Origin: Montifringilla adamsi
Lineage: Eukaryota; Chordata; Aves; Passeriformes; Passeridae
NCBI GenBank assembly: GCA_017590115.1
Contig: JAGGNK010006448.1
Span: 7,240,099-7,304,098 of the forward strand
Direction of reading: 5' to 3'
Length of the DNA stretch: 64,000 nt
The notes below the pieces were generated by a model. That model searched no databases and had not been told where the DNA came from. It saw only the letters and a list, made by a program, of their open reading frames with translations. The position numbers and the translations under genes are program-made. The stretch's first letter is position 1, and each line of letters begins with the position of its first letter. This document shows positions 11,885-23,407 of the stretch, piece after piece.

Positions 11885-13354
11885 TAAAACACAATGGTTT
11901 TCAGTCCTCTCTTGGATTTACCTTTTAGAAGTGAGATCAAGGACTCACTGCAGTACCAAGAGAATACAACTGTGTATTAAATCAGCCAGATTCCATAGCT
12001 GTTTTGGGCATTTGTTTTCTGAGAAAGCATCATATGTAGGAATAAAAATTTGAAAACTATGTGGCAGTATATTTACATATTTAGGTAGAAAACAAATACA
12101 GTTTTTATTGATGGTCATTGTCGGAGATTTAGATGATTGGTATCTAATCTTCTGCTTTTAAATTGTAGGAATAACAAGCATTTTTTCAATTTCTATTTTT
12201 GTTTCTGTCTAAAAACTTTTGAACTCTTATGTTTAATCTCAAGCTAGAATATTTTCTATTGAATATTTTGGATGACTATCTGTGATTATTTCAATCCTTT
12301 GCTTCCTCCACATGTGGCTATATAATTGGTCTGGGAAGAACATATTCGTGTTTGTACTACCTTTCAGAGGTTTAATTTACAAGATTAATATATAACAGAC
12401 CTATCAAAAGCATACAAATTATAGGCATTTTTATTAAAAAAGTCTCTATTAGCAAAGTTAGGAAACCACTTCCAGATATAGGTCTAGTTAGGTCTATGAA
12501 ATTTGGTTTCCACAAAGATGTATATGTATGTTATATGTGTACAAGTGCACTTACTAACAGCCATCCTAGGACAAATCAGAGATCCATTTAGTAGCCAGTC
12601 TTCAAAAATAGCTAACTTAAATACCTAAAGACTATAAGAAAAATGGAAATGTAATTGCATAAATATTTGCCCTAAATCTATATGTAAATACTGGGTTTCA
12701 GGTAAGAGATGACATATCATAGGAGGATTTTAAAATAGCTGATTACTAAGTAGCATGAAGTACTGCACTTAGACCAAAGAGTCTTGTTCCACGTGTTGCT
12801 TCATAATTTGAAAGATTTAAAGTGGAATTTTTATGTATATATTTTTTACTTTAAAACATACATTATTCATACACTGCTTAATAATTTGTCCTTTTGACAA
12901 ACAAAATATATTGAATACTTTTAAAACCTGGAAGAACTTCTGAAAAACTAAGATTGTTACCTTTGAAATGAGTGAAGAATTACACCAGCAGTATGTCAAG
13001 AAAACAAGGATCATTAATTCTACCAGTAGAGAAAGGGATCACTCTTCAAGTGTTTTAGATAATTTCCATATTTTATTAAGAAATCTGAAGTCATCTATTC
13101 TGGAAGAAAATGTTTTTAATAATAAACGTATGTAGCACAGTTCACCATCACCAATATACCACTATCAAAGAAGTACTGTTTATTTGATGCAGCATGCAAA
13201 TGACGGCATTTCTGCATCTTACAAGAGTTATGTGAAAGGCTTTTATTTCATGACAATGTTTGGTGAATATTGCCTTATTCCTTAAGTTGATATTCAGGAA
13301 GTTTGTGTATAGAAAAGAAAGACTGTAGACTATTATGCCCTAAAAAATATTTTG

Positions 13355-13520
13355 CAGAATCATATTAGAACCACAGATATTGTCCCTGGAAGGGACCACT
13401 GGAGGCTGTCTAGTCCAGCATCCTGCTCCAAGGGTGTGAGGTTCCATGGGTACTTTAGGTAGTGTATCTCAGTGCTGCCGTAGTGAAGAAGGTTTTCTTA
13501 TTATTCCAGTGTATTTTAGG
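13355..13520 (-). mobile_element. Old CR1 3' end fragment
   Basis: The plus-strand text reads as a reverse-complement CR1 tail: an AGAATCATA-like terminus, a 'ccctggaagggaccactgga' section, 'ctagtccagcatcctgctcc', then decaying sequence. It is highly diverged, so the limit away from the terminus is approximate. Confidence 0.65.
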
Positions 13521-16500
13521 TGTTTACTATTCACATTTACCTTTATAACCCACACTGTGATCTTCTTAGAATACTTAGGTGTTAGAAAAAACGAGGGCAA
13601 GTAACAGACACATACATTTTCGTTTTGCAGGAGACTGTGTCATGGGAGTATTCAGAATAAAATTTGTGAGGTATTTTTTTAGCACATGGGCAGGCCTTAT
13701 AGTTAAGAACAGACTCTGGTCTTGCCTAGCTCCAACTTATGCTGTTTGGAAAACAATAAGGTGCAACAACATCCCAATGCTTTTGTAAGTATTTTTTTAT
13801 ATGTATCTGTGCAGACAAAACCATAGACTTCTAAGATGCTTCTGCATTACTCTGTATCTGAAAAACATAATTCCTTAGCTTTAATAACCCTTGGATCAGG
13901 GCATTAATCAAAAATCCAGAGGGGAATTTTTTCTTTACATATTTGCTTTTATATGGGGAATAATAAAACTTCAGTATATTCTGCAGTCATTTTTATTAAT
14001 AAAAATAATCATGAAAGCTGAGAATGCAAAAAGTCCAACTTTAGATGACATTTTAGTCCTTAGAATCTATAATAAACCATTACTGTAGAATTTTTAAAAT
14101 ATGATTCAGCCTTCATACTATCATGAATGACAGCATGAAAACAGCTATCCTCTGCACAACATTTCCCTTTAGGAAATCTGAATGTGTGAGTGATCAGGAA
14201 TGCCATCTGCCCCCTATTTCTCCTGAACTGATATATTACTTAAAGACACTAGTGTAATACGAGGCAACTAAAGTCTCCAAATATTAATCTTCATTTCATT
14301 ATTATTTCATGGAAACATTTACCTTTTGTGAAAAATTACTTCTAAATGCTACATTTCCAATTTGATGATATTTTACATTCATACTTAAGTAAAGTGATAC
14401 AACATTGTGGAACAATGAGCACCTCAAGATGAGCAAGATGAGAAAAGCAATCTAAATCTTGAACTGTTGTTCAAGAGCCTTTCCTCTGTAAAAAATGATG
14501 GATTTTTTTCACTGCCCTCCAAGTACCCAAAATTCCAGGGTGTCTGAATTCCAATAAACTATCCCAGAATTCTCAGCCTGTAATCTTGCTTGTATCAAAC
14601 TTGAAACTCCTTGTATCAAGTTTCAGAAATATCCGATATCTATAGGGTCTGATCTAACAGGTATATCTAAAAAGATATTTGACACATAAGATCGTCTTAA
14701 AATTGCAATGGCAACAGCTTTCCACTTACAAAACAACATGCTTGCATAGACTACTAGTTAGGCCCAATCCTTCTTTTTTTGCATGCCATATGATCTGTAT
14801 AAACATGATGTGCTGCAGGGATGAGAATCCATTATATTCTACTCTACAAAAAAACAGGTATAACAAAGATACAAAAGAATTTGTCCAGTTTGGTCTCCTT
14901 GCCCAGGAAATGTACTTTTTTTTTTTTTTAAGTGCACAGTGTACTATGTAGTGTACTACACCATTTCAGCAGGAAAAATGAGGGAAGGTAGCAGATTATA
15001 TTTGAAAGTGGTTTTTTTTTTGTTTTTATTTTTTTATATGTCTTAGAATGGAACTGTTAATATGCATTCAACCCAAATATGTGTCTTTATGGAAGTGTTA
15101 AGTTTGCTTTGAATTTTGAAAAATGGAAAGATGCTGAGCTGTCTTAATTTAAAACTAAAAATAATTATAACTTTTATGAGCTGACAAAATAAATTTCATA
15201 GTTTCTTTTAAAAAGTAAGTTTATGCTGGCATGCTATATTATTTCTTCATATATAAAATGTTTCAGATTTCTTTCTATTTGAAATACTAATTATCTACTC
15301 TTCTGTAGTTTATTTGGTAACTAATTAAAACTAGAAGGATTTTAAAAATTCTAAATTGCAAAAAAAATTATCTGAAAATGAAATAATCTGGATGAATTTT
15401 TTAACAAAAACAAACAGCTGAAATTACAATAAATAACATTTCTCCTTGAAACATGAAACCATGTTGTTTCTTTTTTTCTGTATTCCACCATTCTATTTCA
15501 TAAACTGTAAGTAAAAATCAAGTAGAAGTAGTCCTTCCAGCAGTAATATTCACATACTGTGAAAGTTTTGAAGTTAATGTCTTAGAACATGAAACTTTGG
15601 TAAATGTTTTATGAAATGTACTGTGTGCATGTACTTGCACTCTTGCATCTTGGTGAAGCTGAATAAATAAAATAAAAATTCTTCATTGCATTTTGCTTTC
15701 ATAGAGCTGAACAGCATCTGGTCTTTTTTGTTCTTCCTCAAGGTTAGCTGTTTTTCATTAGACTGTGGCTCTTTAGAATTTGCTCTGTTGTGTCAAAAAG
15801 CCAAGGCTGACTGTTAGGAGATGTACAGGAAAAAAACCACCATGCTTTATCTTTTCATTATGGAAAATATATTGATTCCAGCTACAGTTCACTTCTGTTT
15901 TAAGGAACAAAAGCATTTGTCTCCTCAAACAACATCAAGAATATCACAAACTTTGGAAAATTGAAAAAGAAAGACAGATTTTTACTTATAACACAAGATT
16001 ATCATCCCTGTCCCAAATTCCCAGTGGCGCACCAATCATCAGGTCCCAGAGAAACTCACCACTGAAGACAATGAAAAAACTCTCCAAGGAGTAGATTTCA
16101 ATTGCAACAGATTGCAATGCCAGAGGGCAGTCTACAGCTGAGCGTGAAATTCATTAATGGAAATGCAGATATTCTGTGTTAGGGAGTACAACAGAAGAAA
16201 AATGTGCCAGTCTTAAGAAAGTTTCTGATCTTTTGAATTAAGTGATTGATTGGTCTTCAATCTCAGGATGATTCCAGTACATCTACATGAAACTTGCACA
16301 TTGTTTTGGTGTGACTGATAAAGTGTCTTGCTGTAGACATTGGCATCCTCAGAATGATAATCCAGAATTCCTTCTGGTGATGACTTTGAGATCCAGTCTC
16401 CATTTTTTCCTCTCGCCACTCTTACTTTATCCTGTGAAATAATGTCTTATTTGTGACGACAATTATTTTTTATTTACACACAAGAAATGGATCTTTCTAA

Positions 16501-17719
16501 GGTGTGGTTTCCCATCCTGGTCAAAATTATTTCTTCAGTTTAGCACACTATGCAATTAGTAATCTCTTTGTAGGTAAGTAAGTGGTACATGGCAAACATC
16601 TTCCATTTGGAGTCATACAGGGAACATTTTTGTCATGCAAAGAGGGCCTGAAAACCGATCCTCAGATTCCAATCAGAGAAACAATGACTGCAATTTAAAA
16701 AGGATTGTATTTAAATCTGATAGGTTTGACACATCACTGAAAATAAGTAAAAACTAGTTTTCAGTCTAGAATAGATGACAGAAAGGTTGATCTGTCATTC
16801 AAATGGGAAAGAATGTGTAAAAATACTAAGCCATTTCTGAATAGGCGAATGTCCTAATTGATGTGTACACTTATAGTCTTTGTTGGATGGGGTTTTTTAA
16901 GTGTGGGGTTGGGTTCTATTTCTTTTAAAAAGCTTGGAGAGGCATCACTGCAGGAAATATAATCAAGTACCAGTGCTAAAAGTTTGTGCGAAAATTACCT
17001 GTAGCAGGAAGAAAAAGAAAGAGAAATACAATTGTGTTCTTTGAAGTTGAAAATATGAGAACAGTTGAAAACAAAACAGTGTAATTAATTGTTTTAATAT
17101 GTTTATTTAGGGAACAGGTCTGTGGTGTTACTTATTTTCTTCAATCAAATGTGAGGTGAAAAATGGCAGTGTTGGTTACCTTGAGGTACCCTAGCAACAA
17201 CATTATAGCTGCCACTTACACCAGTGTGCTTGACGAAGCACTGCTCTCGCACTCAATTAAACTCTCATGCTGACAGGAAAAAAATGGATCCACTTTGTTG
17301 CACACTGTCAAACATGCTTTGCCTTCCAACCCCCATTATTCTAGCTAAGCAAAAGTGTATCAAACCACTTAACTGTGCCTGTCACTGAAAAAAAAAAAAA
17401 AAAAGAAAATGACAATAGGGTTTTAACAAGAAAATTTACGAATACCCTTCCCAGCTTTCTGCAAACATCAATAACATTTATTACACATTTCCAGTTGTTA
17501 GAATATTCCAAGGAACTTCTAGAAATGGATATCACATCCTTCTTTTTTATGTGATGCCTTTCTTTTGTCATGATTTTATTTTTATAAGCAGACAATTATT
17601 TTCTTTATCTGAAGAATGATCATATAAGGTCAAACCTTTGTTCTTTTTTGTTATGGCAATGTAAATTTTCCTCATAGTTGGAAAAATCACTATCTGGATG
17701 TAAGGCAGACCCCTCTGTT

Positions 17720-18130
17720 CTCATGATAAAAGCTCACTACATGGCAGCCCAGTAGGCAACATGATGATAGGAAAGTGGACAGCAAGCCACATCCTGGAGA
17801 TTCCTGGATACTGCCAAACCACTTGCGGTGTTATAGAGACTGCCACAGAGCACAGTTGTCCTTGTAAAGGGAAAGGCATGACTCTCCCTTCTGAAGGAAA
17901 GCTAAATGGCAAAGGTCTCTTTAATCCTGCTGGGCGAGGCTCTGATACAGCTGTGTAACTGACTTGCTTTGACACTAATTTAGCTCACTCTTCCTTCTGA
18001 TGCTTTGAGACTGCAAGGGAAAAGAATGTTTGCCACACTGTTGTCCTCAACATTCTGCCAAGTAACTGTTAGCAGCTAAGCAAAGTGACATCTGTGCATG
18101 TGGCAATTGTCTTTAGTCTGAAGCTATTTC
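17720..18130. other. Sequence-complex block, candidate conserved noncoding element
   Basis: This block about 3 kb beyond the SLITRK6 stop codon is GC-richer and free of simple repeats, unlike its AT-rich flanks. Open frames of 65-84 codons on both strands overlap one another and show no domain, so coding is unlikely. Nothing in the window proves conservation. The call is an inference from base composition and from the known abundance of conserved enhancers in SLITRK gene deserts. Confidence 0.25.
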
Positions 18131-19952
18131 TCTTAAATCTGAGCCGGAGGGCTTGAATCACCATTTCCCCTCGTCTTGCCAATTGCAGGGTGTTATTTTT
18201 ACACACTTTTTCTTTTTGGAAATAACTACTGAAATCATCCACACTGAAATAATAAACTCTGTTATCAAGTACAATTTATATTTGTATTCTGATATTTTTT
18301 TCCCTTACACTAATTTGAGATCTCTGAGAATTTGAAAAAAATACAATTTAATGGGTCTGATTCAGCACTCAAAGCTTTCTTTTCCCATTAAATAAATTCT
18401 GTTTTTAACTGCATTTAAATATTCTATATAATAACTTTATTTGAATTTTTTTTTCCTTTGTGGAACTAAATTCTTTAAATGAAGATATCTAGTGTCCTTT
18501 TGATGCTCTCAGCCATCCCATCTGTCCCCCAGTTGCTCCTCCAGATCCAGGCATGCGTTTCCATAGGTTCTATGGCATGTTCATAAAGCACATTTACATG
18601 TGCTTGAGTATGCAAATACATCTAAAATAACATCATATAACTCATTTAATGCAAGTACATTTTCCCTTTTTTCTCACTCTTAACTGCACAAGCAATAGTC
18701 AATATTGTCTTTCATAGTCTGGAATAAAGACAGTAATGAAACAAATATGTTGTCACCACATTTACTCTTCATAATCTTCCAAAATAGACAGGTTTTCTGA
18801 TTAAATTATTCTCAGATATAGAAAGAAGAAATAATACTTCTTTTGTAATAACTGAAATTTTGATTTATGAAAACCAAGTTTTACTTCCATAACAAACTGG
18901 TAACACCTCAAAAATATTAATACGGAAGATGATTTGTTAACAGAGACAAAGGATGGTCAGATCCTTAAACTACAGAAATTAGTATAGCACCATAAAAGTT
19001 TTTATGTCTATGCAAATATGAAAGAAATGAGAATCTGACTTTCATATGTAATATAGGAAATTTTTCTGTCAAAAACTTATGTAGAAGAATATGAAGAACT
19101 CTAATTTATATATACAAATAGTTAAGACATGGACAGTATTTTGAACTAAAGAATATATCTTTTTACTTTGAGTTTATCAAGATTTCAATGCTAAATTTAG
19201 CATACATATCTATACACATAGTAATTAAGCTGATTTTTCACTGTACAAATAGGAATTAGAAAAAAAAACCAAAACAAACTCATGCATAGTCAGTTTACAA
19301 AATGTTTACTTGGAGGAAGATAAATGCAGGTCAGAAATTGTGTTTTGGCACCACATCAGTCATGCACAGAAATTGAATGACCCTACTGAACTCAGGATAA
19401 GTTGCTTCTGTCCACATGGCAAGAGTGAGAATCATTGTGTTTAACTCCCAAGAAGTTTTAAACTTGTGCATGCAGAAGTTGCTGCCTTCTTTAAAAAGTG
19501 ACCTTTAAGAAAAAGACATTTAAAAAACTCTTTATTTCTTTTTCATTAACAGAGAGCAGTTCCTTGATTAGCTTGAAAGTTAGCCAGGAATAAGCTTTTT
19601 CTTTTCTTGTGAGTTGGAAAGAAAAAAATACAAAATTATACAGAATAAATAGTAAATATAAATCTAGCGAGAATTCATTGCAAAAATAAACCTGCAGTGT
19701 TCTATGTGTTTGTAACCTATTTTTCCCACAACACTTTATTTTCTTCTAATTTCAGAAAATATATTTTTGTACAAATAGCTAAATACTATTATTCTTCCTC
19801 GTTTGTGTATTGTTGCAGTTATTCTCTCTGAGTGTTGCTTTTGGTTAGGGTGGAAAAGGACCTGTATATGCACTTGGAAATTCCTAGCCACAGCAAACTC
19901 ATTTCCTTCAAGAATATTTAAAGCCAGCACAGAAGTTATTTATATACATATG

Positions 19953-19976
19953 TATATATATATATATATATATATA
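19953..19976. repeat. (TA)12 microsatellite
   Basis: This is an uninterrupted TA dinucleotide run. Confidence 0.95.
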
Positions 19977-20345
19977 AATCAAACTTATTAAACACAGTAA
20001 CATATTTACAGCTGATTCTCAGTAGCTTTTCAAATTACCCAGGATTATGAGTTGAAACACCAGTGATGCACAATATCTTATAGCAGCAGCTCAAGAAAAG
20101 ATTGTCCAAACTTAGGTAAAGCTATCAGATAGGGAAAGTAGCAAAAGGCTTGCAGTTTTCTTTGTTGAAGATGCTGGGTAAACATAGATACATATTTTTC
20201 TTTCCACATACTGATACAGAATTCACACAAAGTTCTGTGTAGAATACTTAAATATTTGCAGGCTCTGGGTGAATACACAAAAATATTTTATCTCTTTTCC
20301 TTTTTAACTGGCATTTAGTATGCCAACTTTTCAATTCCTTTCATA

Positions 20346-20351
20346 TTTATT
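20346..20351 (-). terminator. Candidate SLITRK6 poly(A) signal (proximal)
   Basis: TTTATT on the plus strand is AATAAA on the minus strand, about 520 bases past the SLITRK6 stop codon. It is the first canonical hexamer I see downstream. Further AATAAA hexamers at 19735-19740 and 19531-19536 would give longer 3' UTRs of about 1.1-1.3 kb. Which are used cannot be told from sequence. Confidence 0.4.
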
Positions 20352-20869
20352 ATAAAGGTATGTAAGGTGTAGTTGTAGACAGTGGCCGTGTATGCAGTGC
20401 ATGTACTAACCTAACATATACACTCTAAGGTTATAAATACAAACACAGGTGTTGGAGTTTTCTTTTTTTTTTTTTTTATCTTTTTGGTTTTTTTAAAGGA
20501 ATCTAATTAAATGGAGGGTAAAAAAGAAAGGGTAAAGGTAATGAACCTTTTTTTTCCATAGGCTGGCAAACAGAGAAGAGAACGGAGAATGGCATACACA
20601 CCTTTTCAAAATGACGAGGAATAGTGCAATAAGCAATCTTCCTCCCACAGTTCAATCACACTAAATTCTTGCTTAACTTGGGGTGTGACATATTGCCTGT
20701 TCACAACCCCATGGCTTCCCACAGTGATCCCTGAGTTTTTCTTTGCTAGGATTACTGCTGTGCTTAAGTTCTGACTGTTGACATGTTTTTATAAGGCACT
20801 TTTATGTACAATGATTCCACCTTAAAGTAAAACCACAGAAATTCGGCCCTGGCCCAACATATTATCACT
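20352..20869 (-). other. SLITRK6: Putative SLITRK6 3' untranslated region (minimum)
   Basis: This is the sequence between the TGA stop at 20870-20872 and the first AATAAA on the minus strand. It includes an A-rich stretch (T/A runs on the plus strand at 20460-20500). The true 3' end may lie further downstream. Confidence 0.4.
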
Positions 20870-23392
20870 TCACGTTTGCTGCTCCAGGACTTCCAGATAG
20901 TCAGGCTCAGCATGTAAATTAGCCTTGAGCTCAAAATACTCATTTTTAGTTTGTTCTAGAAAAACCTTTCTTGGCCTGGAGTACATGAGTGTCTCCATTA
21001 GCTTCAACTCTTCATGTGATCCAGGATAACGAACTTCCATGTCAGGCTGGAGCTGCACAATATTTTTTCTTAGGTATTCTGTGATCCCTAGCTGCTGCAG
21101 CTCTCTCTCTTTTTCAAGAATGTTTCTGTACAAGCAACTAGCATCCTGAAAAGACAGAAATTCAGCAGTTTGATCTGTAGCCTTGTATTTGACATTTGGA
21201 CCTGTAAGTGGGGAACTGTTCTCTCTTTCCAGGAGACTTCGGCGAAGGTATTTAGAATCATTTGCTTCCTTCTCACTTCCCTCCTCCTGCTGCTGCTCAG
21301 TGTGCTTGGGGCTGAAGGATGGGCTGTGGTATACCTGAACCATGGGGGTAACTATTCGTTGCTCATAGAGAGTTGCAGCTGGGCGCTCCGTGGTGTGGTG
21401 TGTTGTCTTATGCCCATACATGCTGTACTGAAGGTGAACAGGGCTGCTGTCCCTCACTTGTTCATCCACCTGTTTCTTTTTGCATCTCCGGCGCCGGTGC
21501 AGAACAAGAACAACTATTCCTGCTGCACAAAATACAATAGTTATAAACACAATGAGCAGTCCTAATATTAGAACAGAAAGTGGGACAGCATCTGTAAGGG
21601 ACCGTAGGATAGTGTCTGCGGTGTTGGCAGTAGGAGAAGAAGTTGTCACAACCACAAAACTGGCATGGGTTGGTAGGGCAGGGCTGTTTATTAAACCTGG
21701 ACACAAGACTTCACTGTTTAGGGATTTCAATTCTTTTTTTGCTAAGTGCCCAGGAGATTTACAAAAAATATCACCCATCATGGTATTTTTACTCAATTTT
21801 TGTATCCATTTTTGCAGTCCAACTGAATCACAAGTACAGTCCCAAGGGTTGTCTTCAAGTTCAATTTGTACCAGCATATCCAGTTCATCCAAGACATTGC
21901 TCACAGGTAAATGAGCAAATTGGTTTGTTTTCAGATTTAGTCTGGTGAGGGGAACACCTGAAAAGATATGGGGTGGCAAAGCCTGCAGAAGGTTGTTATT
22001 TAGGTAGAGAACTTTCAGTTTTGGCATTACATTAAATGTCCCTGGCAAAACTTCTTTGATGGCATTATATTCAAGGTACAAGTACTCAAGGTGCTGAAGG
22101 CCAAGGAAGAGATTTTGACTTAGCTTTGTAAGATGATTGCCATTGAGATATAGTTTCTGTAGTCTGGTCAGATTCATAAAAGAGCCTTCCTCAAGGATTT
22201 CAATGCGATTGTTCCCCAGGTGAAGCATTTCCAGGCTGGCATAGTCCACAAGATCTGATTTCAATAGTGTCTGAATAATGTTTCCAGCTAGGATAAGCTT
22301 TTTAGGATTTGGAGGAGGGGGTCCTAAATCAGACAAGCTTTCAATATTTCGCTCCTGGCAGTGCATAAGAACTCCTGAGAGCATATGGCTGGTGCAGTGA
22401 CAAGGGACAGGGCAAGAGATTCCTGGAAACGTAGTAGGCTTGGAAGTATGAAGCACTAAACTTGGTTCTTTAGTAGGAGCTTTCAGGAGAGGAATCACCT
22501 TAGTTGACAGAAGATTATCATTGATAGAGGTGGTCACAACCAAGGGCAGTGACCCTGAGGGATCTTCAAGTTCATTAACAGGATGGGTGGGACAAAGTGA
22601 TTCTTTTTTCAGCCGGCTTAATATGCTGCCTTTGATAACTGAAGGACTATTGCATACAACATCACCTATTATGGACTGAGGAGGCATGTTTTCTAGCCAT
22701 ATCTTCAGCTGCAACAAATCACAGTTACAGGCCCATTTGTTGTCTTCTAACTGAAGGTCTAGTATTCTTCCAATGTGTTCCAAAAAGCCAACATAGGGCA
22801 GTGTCTGTAACTGGTTTCCACGCAGATCTAAATGGGTCAATGGCACAAAACGAAATATGTTTGGAGGAAGATACTCGATAGCATTATCATTCAAAATAAG
22901 CACTTTAAGCCTGTTGAGCTTGCTAAAGGCACTTGCTTCAATCACTGTGATGAAATTGTTGTCTGCTTGAAGAAACTCTAAATTTTCCAATCCATTAAAC
23001 GTATCTTCTTTAAGTGTTTCCAAAGAATTGTGATTGATATGAAGTTGCTTAAGAAGGCTGAGACCATTGAAAGCCCCAGGCTCAATATCTGCTATATTGT
23101 TAAAACCAAGATGCAGAGAAATAGCATTAACAAGGCCAGCAAAATCATTCACGTGTAACATACTCAGACCGTTGTTTAACAGATTAAGATGGAAAGGCCG
23201 TGATGGTGGGACATTTATTTCTGAGATCATTTTGATGTCTCTTTTGTCACAGTTGATAATCAAGGTGTCATCCTTTTCTTCACAGGAACACAAACTCTGA
23301 CAAGATCCTCTGGCTGAAGAAAAAGAAGGCTGTGACTGGAAAGGATCAGATGCAACCACAACTGAGCACAGAACAAAAATCCAAAGCTTCAT
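20870..23392 (-). CDS. SLITRK6: SLIT and NTRK-like protein 6, single coding exon
   Basis: This is an intact 840-residue type I membrane receptor; the human protein is 841 residues and similar throughout. SLITRKs sit on neuronal and sensory-cell surfaces, bind presynaptic receptor phosphatases and shape synapses and neurite growth. SLITRK6 loss causes myopia with deafness in people. Visible parts: signal peptide about 1-20; first LRR unit with N-cap cysteines 31, 35, 37 and 48, repeats about 66-215, and C-cap cysteines 222, 224, 247 and 267; a variable Pro/Thr/Ser linker 268-326; second LRR unit with N-cap cysteines 327, 331, 333 and 345, repeats about 363-512, and C-cap cysteines 519, 521, 544 and 564; one N-glycosylation sequon at Asn407; a transmembrane helix about 603-632 followed by an Arg/Lys stop-transfer cluster; and a cytoplasmic tail ending in NEYFEL and DYLEV tyrosine motifs that resemble the Trk C-terminus. 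The start ATG has A at -3 and lies 15 bases after the splice acceptor. No frameshift or missing cysteine is seen. Confidence 0.98.
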   Translation of the reverse strand: MKLWIFVLCSVVVASDPFQSQPSFSSARGSCQSLCSCEEKDDTLIINCDKRDIKMISEINVPPSRPFHLNLLNNGLSMLHVNDFAGLVNAISLHLGFNNIADIEPGAFNGLSLLKQLHINHNSLETLKEDTFNGLENLEFLQADNNFITVIEASAFSKLNRLKVLILNDNAIEYLPPNIFRFVPLTHLDLRGNQLQTLPYVGFLEHIGRILDLQLEDNKWACNCDLLQLKIWLENMPPQSIIGDVVCNSPSVIKGSILSRLKKESLCPTHPVNELEDPSGSLPLVVTTSINDNLLSTKVIPLLKAPTKEPSLVLHTSKPTTFPGISCPVPCHCTSHMLSGVLMHCQERNIESLSDLGPPPPNPKKLILAGNIIQTLLKSDLVDYASLEMLHLGNNRIEILEEGSFMNLTRLQKLYLNGNHLTKLSQNLFLGLQHLEYLYLEYNAIKEVLPGTFNVMPKLKVLYLNNNLLQALPPHIFSGVPLTRLNLKTNQFAHLPVSNVLDELDMLVQIELEDNPWDCTCDSVGLQKWIQKLSKNTMMGDIFCKSPGHLAKKELKSLNSEVLCPGLINSPALPTHASFVVVTTSSPTANTADTILRSLTDAVPLSVLILGLLIVFITIVFCAAGIVVLVLHRRRRCKKKQVDEQVRDSSPVHLQYSMYGHKTTHHTTERPAATLYEQRIVTPMVQVYHSPSFSPKHTEQQQEEGSEKEANDSKYLRRSLLERENSSPLTGPNVKYKATDQTAEFLSFQDASCLYRNILEKERELQQLGITEYLRKNIVQLQPDMEVRYPGSHEELKLMETLMYSRPRKVFLEQTKNEYFELKANLHAEPDYLEVLEQQT

Positions 23393-23407
23393 CTTGTCCA
23401 GCAGATT
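23393..23407 (-). other. SLITRK6: 5' UTR part of SLITRK6 coding exon
   Basis: Fifteen bases separate the inferred splice acceptor from the ATG and end in ACAAG before the start codon. A single noncoding leader exon joined to one large coding exon is the usual arrangement in SLITRK genes. Confidence 0.75.

Larger units (their letters stand above)
7430..13354. other. Gene-free AT-rich stretch
   Basis: No gene is recognised. It contains a TCTAA pentanucleotide repeat (about 7796-7813), an AT-rich tract with a perfect inverted repeat (7857-7949), two neighbouring tandem duplications (11375-11492) and a long T/G-rich tract (11817-11884). A 120-codon open frame on the minus strand at 9953-10315 is the longest outside SLITRK6 that does not overlap another feature, but it has no recognisable domain. 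Confidence 0.55.
13521..20345. other. Intergenic sequence downstream of SLITRK6
   Basis: No gene is recognised. Positions 14589-14625 contain nested direct and inverted copies of CTTGTATCAA. Positions 17186-17198 resemble an RFX X-box with one mismatch. Positions 17720-18130 are more sequence-complex than their surroundings and are listed separately. A TA microsatellite lies at 19953-19976. Alternative distal AATAAA signals for SLITRK6 (minus strand) occur at 19735-19740 and 19531-19536. Confidence 0.5.

Noticed and set aside
11808..12053. 81-codon frame starting with Phe runs
   Set aside because: It is a translation of the poly(T) tract.
16110..16130. CTCF-like AGAGGGCAG
   Set aside because: The left half of the motif does not match.
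21462..21704. Cysteine-rich 80-codon minus-strand frame
   Set aside because: It is an alternative frame inside the SLITRK6 transmembrane-coding region, and the Cys richness comes from reading the hydrophobic codons out of frame.
21170..21914. Open frames of 131, 144 and 101 codons on the plus strand
   Set aside because: They lie antisense to the SLITRK6 coding exon and are shadows of its constrained composition. No domains.
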